From JAGMDK01 sp023128695 (lineage in GTDB: Bacteria > Planctomycetota > Phycisphaerae > UBA1845 > Fen-1342): 9,352 bases of DNA. Location of the stretch: assembly GCA_030628805.1 (NCBI GenBank), contig DAOVQG010000188.1:1-9352 (forward strand), read 5' to 3'. The position numbers were made by a program, and so were the translations under genes. The notes beneath the pieces were generated by a model. The model made no database searches. It saw only the letters and a program-made list of their open reading frames with translations, and had not been told where the DNA came from. Of this stretch, positions 1 through 6,078 are shown in pieces (the stretch's first letter is position 1; the number at the start of each line of letters is the position of its first letter).

Positions 1-37
1 CCTTCGGGATCGGTGTCTTGTGGTTGTTGTCAGGCAT
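1..37 (-). CDS. 5' end of a gene running off the left edge
   Basis: On the minus strand an ATG at 37-35 opens a frame that stays open to the window edge and reads MPDNNHKTPIPK. An SD-like AAGGAG lies seven bases upstream (plus-strand ctcctt at 45-50), which is the same start arrangement as the well-supported genes of this window. A possible -35 TTGACT (101-96) precedes it, but the -10 at the matching distance is poor. Only twelve residues are visible, they are polar, and they show no signal peptide, so no function can be given. It lies 231 bases downstream of the lipoprotein gene in the same direction. Confidence 0.5.
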   Translation of the reverse strand, partial: MPDNNHKTPIPK

Positions 38-168
38 TGGTCTTCTCCTTGCTGTGGATCGTTAAAGCCTAACAAATACCATACTTGCGGACCGGAGTCA
101 AGCAGAGAATCAGTTAGAAAAATTCACAAGCTCTCTCGCCCGCCTTTGGAAGCTGCGAAGGCTGATTG

Positions 169-185
169 GCGGGCGAGACGCCCGC
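169..185. repeat. GC-rich palindrome (dispersed-repeat type)
   Basis: GCGGGCG - AGA - CGCCCGC is a perfect 7-bp inverted repeat with a three-base loop, between the lipoprotein gene stop and the next gene start. I recall very similar palindromes scattered between planctomycete genes, which is memory and not a search. As RNA it would form a strong hairpin downstream of the lipoprotein gene and could protect or define the 3' end, but no T-run follows it, so it is not a classical terminator. Confidence 0.6.
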
Positions 186-268
186 GCCACCCTGTGAGAA
201 GGATCGCTTACGCGAGAATGCGATTGCCCTGACCTGAGGTTTATCAACCGCTCGAAACCACGTCTTTG

Positions 269-991
269 TCAGTCACGGACCGTATCATCGGGGCGACTGT
301 TGCCTACTTCCGTCACCTCCATCTGGGCCTTCGAAAGCAGGTTCACCCCCTGACGAAGACGGGCCGCGACCTTCTCCAGCAACCCCTCCGGATTCGCGAG
401 CAAGTCCTCCCTTGACACCCGGCCGCTTTCAAGATCGGCGAGCACCGATTCCAGGCCGCGCGCCATCTCGTGAAAAGCGGCCGGCAGGTACTCGGAATAG
501 CCGCTTTCCGGGTCGTACCGCCAAATGCCGTCAACGATTCGCAGTTGGGCGTACATCACGGGCAACTTGCCGTCGACTGTGAACGATACTCTGGCCCGGC
601 TGTCAGTGACCGACTCGTCGAGCAATTCTACGTAGCGGCTGAATATTCCGAGGACGTCGCCGATGTATGCCTGGTCGATCGTTTGCGCCAGCCCCATCCC
701 CACATTATCGCGGAGCCAATTGCACAGGCCGCGGTTGGCATCGAGAAAATCGTCCACGGCCATCAAGGTCGTCACCACTTCGTGGCCGCCTTCCGGAACC
801 ACCAACCCCCGCAGCTCGGAATACTTCCGCATGCCCCGCAGCTCCATGATCCGCTGGATCGTCTCCCGGGGGCCGATCTCCGGCGTGCTCGGCCGCGGCG
901 GCTCGGCCGGCGTCCGCGAACAGCCTGCCAGAAAGGCGATCCCCAGCAGGAGCACTAGCATCCGAAACTCATGCCCCCAGGCAAGTGGCAT
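269..991 (-). CDS. Predicted lipoprotein of unknown function
   Basis: A 240-residue secreted protein. From the ATG at 991 the N-terminus is a short leader, a hydrophobic stretch at residues 11-22 and a lipobox LAGC with the lipidation cysteine at residue 24, then a Pro-rich linker (residues 28-40). The lipobox is direct sequence evidence for membrane anchoring. The mature part is mostly helical with a beta-rich centre (around RVSFTV and LRIVDGIWRYDP) that resembles the NTF2-like folds of many small lipoproteins, but I do not recognise the family. The start at 991 is chosen because AAGGAGG lies five bases upstream. A GTG at 997 overlaps the SD spacing, and an ATG at 961 has no good SD. It appears to be a single-gene unit, with 900 bases of non-coding and decayed sequence upstream. 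Function unknown. Confidence 0.85.
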   Translation of the reverse strand: MPLAWGHEFRMLVLLLGIAFLAGCSRTPAEPPRPSTPEIGPRETIQRIMELRGMRKYSELRGLVVPEGGHEVVTTLMAVDDFLDANRGLCNWLRDNVGMGLAQTIDQAYIGDVLGIFSRYVELLDESVTDSRARVSFTVDGKLPVMYAQLRIVDGIWRYDPESGYSEYLPAAFHEMARGLESVLADLESGRVSREDLLANPEGLLEKVAARLRQGVNLLSKAQMEVTEVGNSRPDDTVRD

Positions 992-1144
992 GGCCACCTC
1001 CTTTCGGTCCTACGCCACCTGGAGCAGACACGCCGAGCGGCAGCCTCCTTCGCGAGAGCGTTCGGTCGTCGCCGTCCACACCGGACTGCCACCCGCGTTA
1101 CCCACCATAACTACCACTCTGTATGCGCGGGCGTTTGGCACACC

Positions 1145-1164
1145 GGCGGGCACGGAGGCCCGCC
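1145..1164. repeat. GC-rich palindrome (dispersed-repeat type)
   Basis: GGCGGGC - ACGGAG - GCCCGCC is a perfect 7-bp inverted repeat with a six-base loop, flanked by CACACC and CCAC. The right edge of the window (9332-9346) carries a partial copy of the reverse complement, matching 14 of 15 bases of GTGGGGCGGGCCTCC. It is a likely dispersed extragenic palindrome, and no transposase is nearby. Confidence 0.6.
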
Positions 1165-1198
1165 CCACTGGCTATAACTACAAGTACGCAGGCGCCTG

Positions 1199-1273
1199 TC
1201 AAGGGCCGCTCAGATAGCGGACCGTGTCGTCGGAGGTGAAGGCGATGCCCAGCCCGACACAGGCACGGAACAT
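1199..1273 (-). pseudogene. Short orphan frame, possible C-terminal gene remnant
   Basis: A 24-codon frame opens at ATG 1273 directly after an in-frame TAA and ends at TGA 1199. Its end reads TSDDTVRYLSGP. It has no SD site and is too short to call a gene. It may be the tail of a lost gene. Its DDTVR codons resemble the last codons of the lipoprotein gene (plus strand cggaccgt.tc.tcgg in both), which may be chance. I do not recognise a family. Confidence 0.2.
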
Positions 1274-1487
1274 AAGTATACGTTATCGGAAGAGGACTTT
1301 GCGAAACCGATTACGAGAATAATGTGCGCGAAATTCCGCTATCCAACCGATACGTAGCGAAGCAGGCCGCCCCGCTTACTGTGAATGTAACGGTCACTAC
1401 TGCAAGGAGTTATGATAAGTATTGCACTGGAATTTTGCTGCGCGAAAAAATTAGTCCGAAAAAATCATTATGGCCGGTAATTACCAC

Positions 1488-1515
1488 TTGACTCTGATTA
1501 GGAATCGCGTACACT
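1488..1515 (+). promoter_or_regulatory. Candidate plus-strand promoter
   Basis: TTGACT at 1488-1493 and TACACT at 1510-1515 are separated by 16 bases in an AT-richer zone. The predicted start is near 1522, only about 16 bases before the terminator hairpin, and no plus-strand gene follows. The pairing of promoter and terminator in the same direction is what gives this otherwise ordinary match weight. Confidence 0.4.
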
Positions 1516-1521
1516 TCTAAT

Positions 1522-1580
1522 GCTTCTTTCCCCTCCGGAGAGCACCGGGATGCCTCAGGGCCTCGGTGCCCTCTTTTTTT
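1522..1580 (+). ncRNA. Candidate small RNA with C-rich leader
   Basis: A transcript from the predicted start near 1522 to the T-run at 1580 would be about 59 nt: a pyrimidine-rich leader containing CCCCTCC (1531-1536 region), then a terminator hairpin. CCUCC is complementary to the GGAGG of SD sites, so base pairing with ribosome binding sites is conceivable. Both neighbouring genes run on the minus strand, so a plus-strand terminator here has no coding gene to serve. The RNA is inferred from promoter and terminator only, with no homology support. Confidence 0.35.
1538..1580 (+). terminator. Intrinsic terminator
   Basis: GAGAGCACCG (1538-1547) pairs with CGGTGCCCTC (1564-1573), nine of ten pairs with one A-C mismatch, and is followed at once by seven T residues (1574-1580). 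On the minus strand no T-run follows the hairpin, so it works in the plus direction. Confidence 0.75.
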
Positions 1581-1595
1581 GCGCCCGGCAGCACG

Positions 1596-1820
1596 TCAAT
1601 TCAGCCGCCTCTGCCCAAGGCCTCCAGGGCCGCGAAGAAAGCCGCCGGATTCTTGTCGTGCTCCCAGCGGGCCGCCCAGAGTATCCGTAGCGGACCGGGC
1701 GCGCGCGGGCCCCGAGCCACCTGCCGCGGCGAGATTACCGGTTGGTGAACCTCCCGCCGCTCCGACTGCCGAGAGGACGTGGAGAAATGCCCAACCGAGC
1801 GAAGCCATTATTCCGATCAT
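1596..1820 (-). pseudogene. Decayed gene: intact start signals, fragment of GTDC1/QtmA-like glycosyltransferase out of frame
   Basis: An ATG at 1820 has an ideal SD (AGGAGG, six bases upstream) and an extended -10 promoter 60 bases upstream. Its frame gives 74 residues: a signal-peptide-like start (MIGIMASLGWAFLHVL), then low-complexity Gly/Ala/Pro sequence. In another minus-strand frame, ending at TGA 1601-1603, the codons read PLRILWAARWEHDKNPAAFF followed by AALEALGRGG. This matches my memory of the RWEHDK-P--FF motif of the DUF3524/GTDC1 glycosyltransferases, the group that includes bacterial QtmA, which mannosylates queuosine in tRNA-Asp. The usual family protein is several hundred residues, and here only about 30 are recognisable. 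I infer a remnant left by deletion, frameshift or both. The 74-residue frame could still be translated, so a small secreted protein cannot be excluded. Confidence 0.5.
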
Positions 1821-1878
1821 CCTTCACCTCCTGGCGAGCTTCTGCGCCCGCAATGGCTGGCCGAAGTGCCGCGATCCC

Positions 1879-1887
1879 ATTATACCA
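1879..1887 (-). promoter_or_regulatory. Extended -10 promoter
   Basis: The minus strand reads TGGTATAAT (1887-1879), a perfect extended -10 (TGnTATAAT). No good -35 is visible at the usual distance. The predicted start near 1872 would give a leader of about 50 bases to the ATG at 1820. An identical nine-base element precedes the gene at 3990. Confidence 0.55.
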
Positions 1888-1899
1888 AAACCGCCCAGG

Positions 1900-3990
1900 T
1901 TACCGCAGCTCGCCCAACTCCGCGGCGAACAGGGTGAAATCCTCCAAGTCAATCGCATCATCGCCATTCATGTCTCCCGGCCGGCAAGGCGGCGAGATCG
2001 GGGTGGTCCCAAAACATCGCTGGAAGGCGACGAAGTCGGCCAGGTCTACGTCGCCGTCGCCATCGAAGTCGCCGGGACGTGCCGGCGTGAAGTAAATGTC
2101 GTCGAAAGCACCGCAAACATGACACTCGGTGCTCCAGTAGGAGGATGCGATAACGCTGAACTGGCCGTCATTATAGGTATCATCAGCGACGACCAACTGG
2201 GGAGCGTCGGGCTCCGGCCCGCCGACGCGCCAGACCTTGAGCGAGAGCCGGCTGCCCACGGCGCCGCCCTCCATGATCCAATCCTCGCCGAGGGCAAACG
2301 GGTACTCCCCCGGATCGAGTTGCCCGAGGATGTGCTCGCCCCCGGCCCAGCCGTCGGTTCGCATGATGTAGAACCCCATTCCGCCGGCGAGGTCGGCGAC
2401 GAACACGTAACCGAACAGACCGGCCTCGAAGTCGCCTGTATTGCGCATCATGAGGTTGACGTTCGTGCAGTCCGTTTCCGATCTGACCGTGGCTCGAAGC
2501 AGGCCCTCTCTGTAGCTCGGGTCGCTTGACGCGTCCCACACCGAAACGAGGACCTTCAACTCATCGGCTGGTACGACACCGCCGGAGGCAAGAACGTACT
2601 CGCCCGTACCGGCGTCGAAGATGCCGGGCCCCCACGGCGTTCCCTCCAGCGTGTCGAAGTGCGTCCAGCCGTCATCATTGCCGTCATCGAAATCGTCGAT
2701 CAACTCGCCCCCCGGCAGCCACTTCTGCCGTGCCAGCTCCTTGATCGTTTCATAAGTCTCAAATTCGGGCGCAAGACTGTCGTAAAGACAGGACCAGCCG
2801 AACGAGAGGATCGAGGCGCCTTCGCCCATGTGCCCCCCATGAACCGGATATGCAAGATTGAGCCCTTTCGAAGCAAGGAACTCGTCCATGATGACGAGGA
2901 AGTCACGTTGTTGCTGCTTGTCAAGCACCTGGCTGAAGACGGCCAGCGGTGTGTCGTCTCCCGATGCCCAATCCACAAACACGAAGAACGGCGGCAGCTC
3001 GCCCAGCTTTGCCTCAAGCAGTGCGATCAGGTAGTCCCAGGCGGCCTCGTTCATCGTCATATCGAGAATCTCGTAGGCTCCCGGCGACTGAGTAACGAAG
3101 TCGAGGTCCGGCGGATCATAAGGAAACAAAACGAAGTTCGGCCACATGCCGACGTAGATGTATTTGTCCTGGGACAGGCCGTATTGGTGAATCGTGTCAA
3201 TGACGTTGGATGCAGCACAGAACGCGTCAGTGACGGCGGGATGACTGGGATCTCCAGTCAGGTAATCCATGAACAACGTCTGGGAAAAGAGCGCGTCGAT
3301 CCAAATAGCGTCGGCGCCGCAGTCGATCTGTTTCTCCACCCAGGAGAGCAGCAGGGCCTGGAAATCAGGATTCGTGATGTCGGGGTAGTAGCTTATGACC
3401 TCGGCTGGATCGTATTCGCTGCAAGGTCTCTCGGGGTCAAACCACAGGTGCGTCTTGGCGAACTCGCACTGGAACTCTTCCTTTGACATCTCGATACCCC
3501 AGTCGCTGGGGTCGGCCGCCATGGCCCAGGTCTGCTGCTGGTCGAAATGCTCACCAGTGATTGGATTCCATACCAGTTGCGTAATATGCTGGGCCGGTAT
3601 CGATCCGCAGAAGATCGAGCGCGGCCTGGCCTCCTTGGTCTTTGCGATCCCCTCCGTCAGTTGCGCGTAGGTATAGCCTTGCTCGGCGGCGTCCGCGACG
3701 TACGATTCCGGGTATTGGGGCGGGAGCGTGGTATCCGGGGACTCCGGACAGGGCCACCAACGGAAGATACCACGAAAGATGAAATCCGAGTGCGTCTCTG
3801 TAAGCAGCGCGGCCATATCATCCATGCTTCGAAAGCGAATGTCCGTCACGTGCTCATACAGCGTGGCGACCTTCACTTGTCGCAGGTCCGACCCACGTGG
3901 TTGCGACTTAGCAGGCTCGCCGGCCGCGCTGGCCGCCGCCAGTGCGAGAGCCACAAGAAGAACAGGATGCCTCAAGGGTTCGATCAACAT
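1900..3990 (-). CDS. Secreted putative glycoside hydrolase with C-terminal dockerin-like module
   Basis: A 696-residue exported protein. Residues 1-24 look like a signal peptide (hydrophobic 9-22, AxA-type end near ASAAG). Residues 40-425 alternate helices and strands as in a (beta/alpha) barrel. GADAIWIDALF (225-235, Asp232) and FVFVDWASGDD (336-346) look like barrel strand ends with acidic residues, as in many hydrolases acting on sugars, but I cannot assign a GH family or a catalytic pair. Residues 431-635 (starting DDFDDGNDDGW) resemble a beta-sandwich carbohydrate-binding domain. Residues 639-695 carry two calcium-loop repeats, DFDGDGDVDLADF and DMNGDDAIDLEDF, the dockerin-I-like pair common at the end of planctomycete exported proteins. 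That module does not by itself imply a cellulosome. The ATG at 3990 has AGGAG seven bases upstream and an extended -10 promoter at 4091-4083, so it is probably transcribed alone. Confidence 0.8.
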   Translation of the reverse strand: MLIEPLRHPVLLVALALAAASAAGEPAKSQPRGSDLRQVKVATLYEHVTDIRFRSMDDMAALLTETHSDFIFRGIFRWWPCPESPDTTLPPQYPESYVADAAEQGYTYAQLTEGIAKTKEARPRSIFCGSIPAQHITQLVWNPITGEHFDQQQTWAMAADPSDWGIEMSKEEFQCEFAKTHLWFDPERPCSEYDPAEVISYYPDITNPDFQALLLSWVEKQIDCGADAIWIDALFSQTLFMDYLTGDPSHPAVTDAFCAASNVIDTIHQYGLSQDKYIYVGMWPNFVLFPYDPPDLDFVTQSPGAYEILDMTMNEAAWDYLIALLEAKLGELPPFFVFVDWASGDDTPLAVFSQVLDKQQQRDFLVIMDEFLASKGLNLAYPVHGGHMGEGASILSFGWSCLYDSLAPEFETYETIKELARQKWLPGGELIDDFDDGNDDGWTHFDTLEGTPWGPGIFDAGTGEYVLASGGVVPADELKVLVSVWDASSDPSYREGLLRATVRSETDCTNVNLMMRNTGDFEAGLFGYVFVADLAGGMGFYIMRTDGWAGGEHILGQLDPGEYPFALGEDWIMEGGAVGSRLSLKVWRVGGPEPDAPQLVVADDTYNDGQFSVIASSYWSTECHVCGAFDDIYFTPARPGDFDGDGDVDLADFVAFQRCFGTTPISPPCRPGDMNGDDAIDLEDFTLFAAELGELR

Positions 3991-4082
3991 GTTCTCTCTC
4001 CTACCTGGCTGCGCTTGCTCCGGTCGAGGTAGACAGATACCAGAACTGTCGATCGCGAAGACTACGAAACAATCGCAGTAAC

Positions 4083-4091
4083 ATTATACCA
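4083..4091 (-). promoter_or_regulatory. Extended -10 promoter of the putative hydrolase gene
   Basis: The minus strand reads TGGTATAAT (4091-4083), identical to the element at 1887-1879. The predicted start near 4076 leaves a leader of about 85 bases. No convincing -35 is seen, as expected for extended -10 promoters. It lies between the ubiD stop (4136) and the hydrolase start (3990). Confidence 0.6.
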
Positions 4092-4135
4092 GATTTGGTT
4101 AACCGCTTCCCGCCAGTCCCCTTTATCGACGATTG

Positions 4136-5764
4136 CTAGATCAACCCATACTCCCCCCACCGCCGCGTGACCAACTCCTTAATCTCCGCCGGCATCTCGA
4201 GCTCCGCCGGCCAGGCGCGCACCTGGCCCTCACCGGCGATCTTCTTCGTCGCGTCGATCCCGAGCTTGCTGCCGGCACCGCAGTACGGAGCGGCGTGGTC
4301 GAGGATGTCGAGCGGGCCGTCGGCGATTACGATGTCTCGCCGCGGGTCGACGTTGCTGCACATCTGAAACAAGACCTCATCCTGATTGTGCACGTCCACG
4401 TGCTCATCAACCACGACGATGATCTTCGTCAGCGACATCTGACCCGCCCCCCACAACGCGTACATTACCCGCCGAGCCTGGAGCGGATACTCCTTCTTGA
4501 TCTTCACAAAAGCGCAATTGTGAAAACACCCGAAGAGCGGCAGGTCGTAGTCGATCACGTCCGGCACCAGCATCTGTAACAGCGGCAGAAAAATCCGCTC
4601 CGTCGCCTTGCCGAGCCAATAATCCTCCTGCGGCGGCTTGCCGACGATCGTGGCGGGGTAGATCGGGCTCGTGCGCTGCGTGATCGCCGTCACGTGGAAA
4701 CGCGGGTAGTAGTCCGCGAGCGAATAGAACCCGGTGTGATCGCCGAAGGGGCCTTCGAGGATCGGGTCTTCGGCCGGATCGATGTAACCCTCGATCACGA
4801 TCTCGGCTGCGGCGGGCACTTCGATCTCCGGCTGCGTAACACAGGGAACAAGCTCCAACGATTGACCTTGGAGAAATCCCGCGAACAGACATTCGTCAAT
4901 CCCCGGCGGTAGCGGACACGTCGCGGCGTACGGCAGAATCGCCGGGCCGCCGAGCGTGATCGCCAGCGGCATTTGCTCGCCCCGCTCCTGGTACAGACGG
5001 AAGTGCCGGGCGCCATCGTGATGCACGTGCCAATGCATGGCGGCCAGCTTCGGCTCGAAGAGTTGCACGCGGTACATCCCGACGTTGCGTTCCCCGCTTT
5101 CCGGGTTTTTCGTAAACACGCTCCCGAGGGTAATGTAGCGGCCGGGCTCCGTACCGGCCGTCTCACCGGCTGGAAGCCGGTGCCACACAGAAGTATCGCG
5201 ACCGGGCTCCATACCGGCCGTCTCACCGGCTGGAAGCCGGTGCCACACAGAAGTATCGCGACCGGGCTCCGTCCCGGTCGTCGCCCCCGGTTGCAAACCT
5301 GTGCCACCTTGATCAGGACGTCCATCATGCGGCCAGCATTTCAACGCCGGCAACGTGAACAGGTCCGCCTCGTCCGTCTGGACGACCTCCTGACACACGC
5401 CGCGCTTGACGATCTTCGGCGGCAGGCTGCTGAGTTGGGCGAGTTCGGGCAGCTTTTTGAGCTTCTGCATCAGCGTCGTCGGCATCTCCGGCTTGAGGAC
5501 GTGTTGGACGCGGGCCGCGACCATGTCGAAGTCGTCGGCACCAAGCGCCAGGCACATACGCTCCTTGGTGCCGAAGGTGTTGATCAGAAGCGGGATACGA
5601 GCGCCTTTGACGTTCTCGAACAGCAGCGCCGGACCGCCGGCTTTCGTGACGCGGTCGGCGATCTCGGTGATTTCAAGGATCGGATCGACCTCGACGGTGA
5701 CACGTTTGAGCCAGCCGCGCTGCTCAAGCTCGGCGACGAAGATTTGCAGATCGGCTGCGGGCAC
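4136..5764 (-). CDS. ubiD: UbiD-family prenylated-FMN-dependent decarboxylase with a 60-residue repeat insert
   Basis: A 542-residue cytoplasmic decarboxylase of the UbiD family, whose members use prenylated FMN to remove carboxyl groups from aromatic or unsaturated acids, for example in quinone synthesis. Residues 1-145 match the family N-terminus (LQIFVAELEQRGWLKRV, GGPALLFENVKG, CWPHDG). NVGMYR (227-232) gives the cofactor-region Asn227 and Arg232. ILEGPFGDHTGF gives Glu337 and Asp342 at the spacing of the catalytic Glu-Arg-Glu set of fungal Fdc1. KPPQEDYW and the C-terminal part are ordinary. Residues 149-208 are an in-frame insert of three 20-residue repeats that interrupts the expected CWPHDG-RYITL junction. 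The start is GTG 5764, with AAGGAG six bases upstream. It follows the small Cys-rich gene by 19 bases, probably in one operon. The substrate is not decided by sequence, and quinone biosynthesis is the default guess. Confidence 0.9.
   Translation of the reverse strand: MPAADLQIFVAELEQRGWLKRVTVEVDPILEITEIADRVTKAGGPALLFENVKGARIPLLINTFGTKERMCLALGADDFDMVAARVQHVLKPEMPTTLMQKLKKLPELAQLSSLPPKIVKRGVCQEVVQTDEADLFTLPALKCWPHDGRPDQGGTGLQPGATTGTEPGRDTSVWHRLPAGETAGMEPGRDTSVWHRLPAGETAGTEPGRYITLGSVFTKNPESGERNVGMYRVQLFEPKLAAMHWHVHHDGARHFRLYQERGEQMPLAITLGGPAILPYAATCPLPPGIDECLFAGFLQGQSLELVPCVTQPEIEVPAAAEIVIEGYIDPAEDPILEGPFGDHTGFYSLADYYPRFHVTAITQRTSPIYPATIVGKPPQEDYWLGKATERIFLPLLQMLVPDVIDYDLPLFGCFHNCAFVKIKKEYPLQARRVMYALWGAGQMSLTKIIVVVDEHVDVHNQDEVLFQMCSNVDPRRDIVIADGPLDILDHAAPYCGAGSKLGIDATKKIAGEGQVRAWPAELEMPAEIKELVTRRWGEYGLI
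5141..5320. repeat. Three tandem 60-bp palindromic repeat units inside ubiD
   Basis: Units are 5141-5200, 5201-5260 and 5261-5320. The first two differ at only two positions (58 of 60 identical). The third shares its first ten bases with the middle unit and then diverges. The two like units each contain ACCGGCT-GGA-AGCCGGT (5165-5181, 5225-5241), a 7-bp hairpin. The divergent unit keeps a hairpin with different bases (GGTT-GCA-AACC, 5289-5299). Read on the minus strand in another frame, the units contain GTGFQPV, a motif I associate with repeat-derived frames in planctomycetes. The 60-bp period keeps the ubiD frame. Confidence 0.9.
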
Positions 5765-5783
5765 GAAATTCTCCTTAGAGCGC

Positions 5784-6020
5784 CTAACACCCCTTCCCTT
5801 TTGGCGTCTTGGTCTTTGTCACCTTCTTCGTTTTCGTCATGTTACCTTTCGCGGCCTCACGGCTCCTCCGCCACTCACAGGGTGTGTTCTTGTTGACGAG
5901 CGCTTTGAGCTTCTTGCACCAGACGGCGGACATTGTGCGGCAGAGGCCGGCGGTCTCAGCCGGGGGGAAGCCGGCGTGGGGACAGGCAAAGTCGCAGAAC
6001 TCGGATATTCTCGTCGTCAT
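5784..6020 (-). CDS. Small six-cysteine protein upstream of ubiD
   Basis: A 78-residue frame ending 19 bases before the ubiD start. Cysteines fall at residues 9, 13, 27, 35, 48 and 78 in the pattern CDFAC-13-CRTMSAVWC-12-C, which suggests a metal site or a small disulfide fold. There is no signal peptide, so metal binding is more likely than disulfides. Residues 50-77 form a Lys/Thr-rich basic tail (KTKKVTKTK), possibly nucleic-acid binding or simply unstructured. I have a faint recollection of similar small cytoplasmic Cys proteins but cannot name a family. The ATG at 6020 lacks a clear SD, the weak point of this call. The regular Cys spacing and the tight spacing to ubiD favour a real gene and a shared transcript. 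Confidence 0.6.
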   Translation of the reverse strand: MTTRISEFCDFACPHAGFPPAETAGLCRTMSAVWCKKLKALVNKNTPCEWRRSREAAKGNMTKTKKVTKTKTPKGKGC

Positions 6021-6050
6021 TTTCGTAAGAGTTCAGCCGTATGCAACAAG

Positions 6051-6078
6051 CTTTCAGCTATCAGCTTTCAGCGGTCAG
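6051..6078. repeat. Heptamer array, four CNNTCAG units
   Basis: Four consecutive seven-base units read CTTTCAG, CTATCAG, CTTTCAG and CGGTCAG. The reverse complement is CTGANNG, which is the GCTGANN heptamer offset by one base. The end of the block, AGCGGTCAGC (6070-6079), is the exact reverse complement of 6199-6208 in the second block, so the two blocks form a 10-bp inverted repeat about 120 bases apart. Confidence 0.8.

Larger units (their letters stand above)
998..1480. other. Non-coding stretch upstream of the lipoprotein gene
   Basis: No convincing gene is present. The stretch holds a GC-rich palindrome (1145-1164), a 24-codon orphan frame (1199-1273), and an AT-richer zone from about 1390 to 1520 that leads into a plus-strand promoter and terminator pair. 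A clear -10/-35 pair for the lipoprotein gene was not found. Confidence 0.5.

Noticed and set aside
1412..1480. A 22-codon plus-strand frame after AAGGAGTT
   Set aside because: The SD-like sequence is only two bases from the ATG, too close to work, and the peptide has no recognisable feature.
1579..2529. Long plus-strand frame across the decayed region and the hydrolase gene
   Set aside because: It is antisense to the well-supported secreted protein, with no SD and no family motif. It is a high-GC shadow frame.
3874..3990. Reading the dockerin-like module as evidence for a cellulosome
   Set aside because: Dockerin-like calcium repeats are common on planctomycete exported proteins without cohesin scaffolds, and none is present here.
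4795..5328. Minus-strand frame containing GTGFQPV repeats
   Set aside because: It overlaps ubiD in another frame. Its repetitive part comes from the palindromic repeat and the rest has no family features.
4973..5896. Long plus-strand frame across the ubiD gene and its repeat
   Set aside because: It is the antisense shadow of ubiD. The minus-strand frame has family motifs, a GTG with a good SD and ordinary codon use.
5945..5985. Sequence in the small Cys-protein gene resembling the ubiD repeat (GCCGGCTTCC...GAGACCGCCGG on the minus strand)
   Set aside because: The resemblance covers about 30 GC-rich bases and encodes part of the Cys-spaced protein, so convergence is as likely as a degenerate copy.
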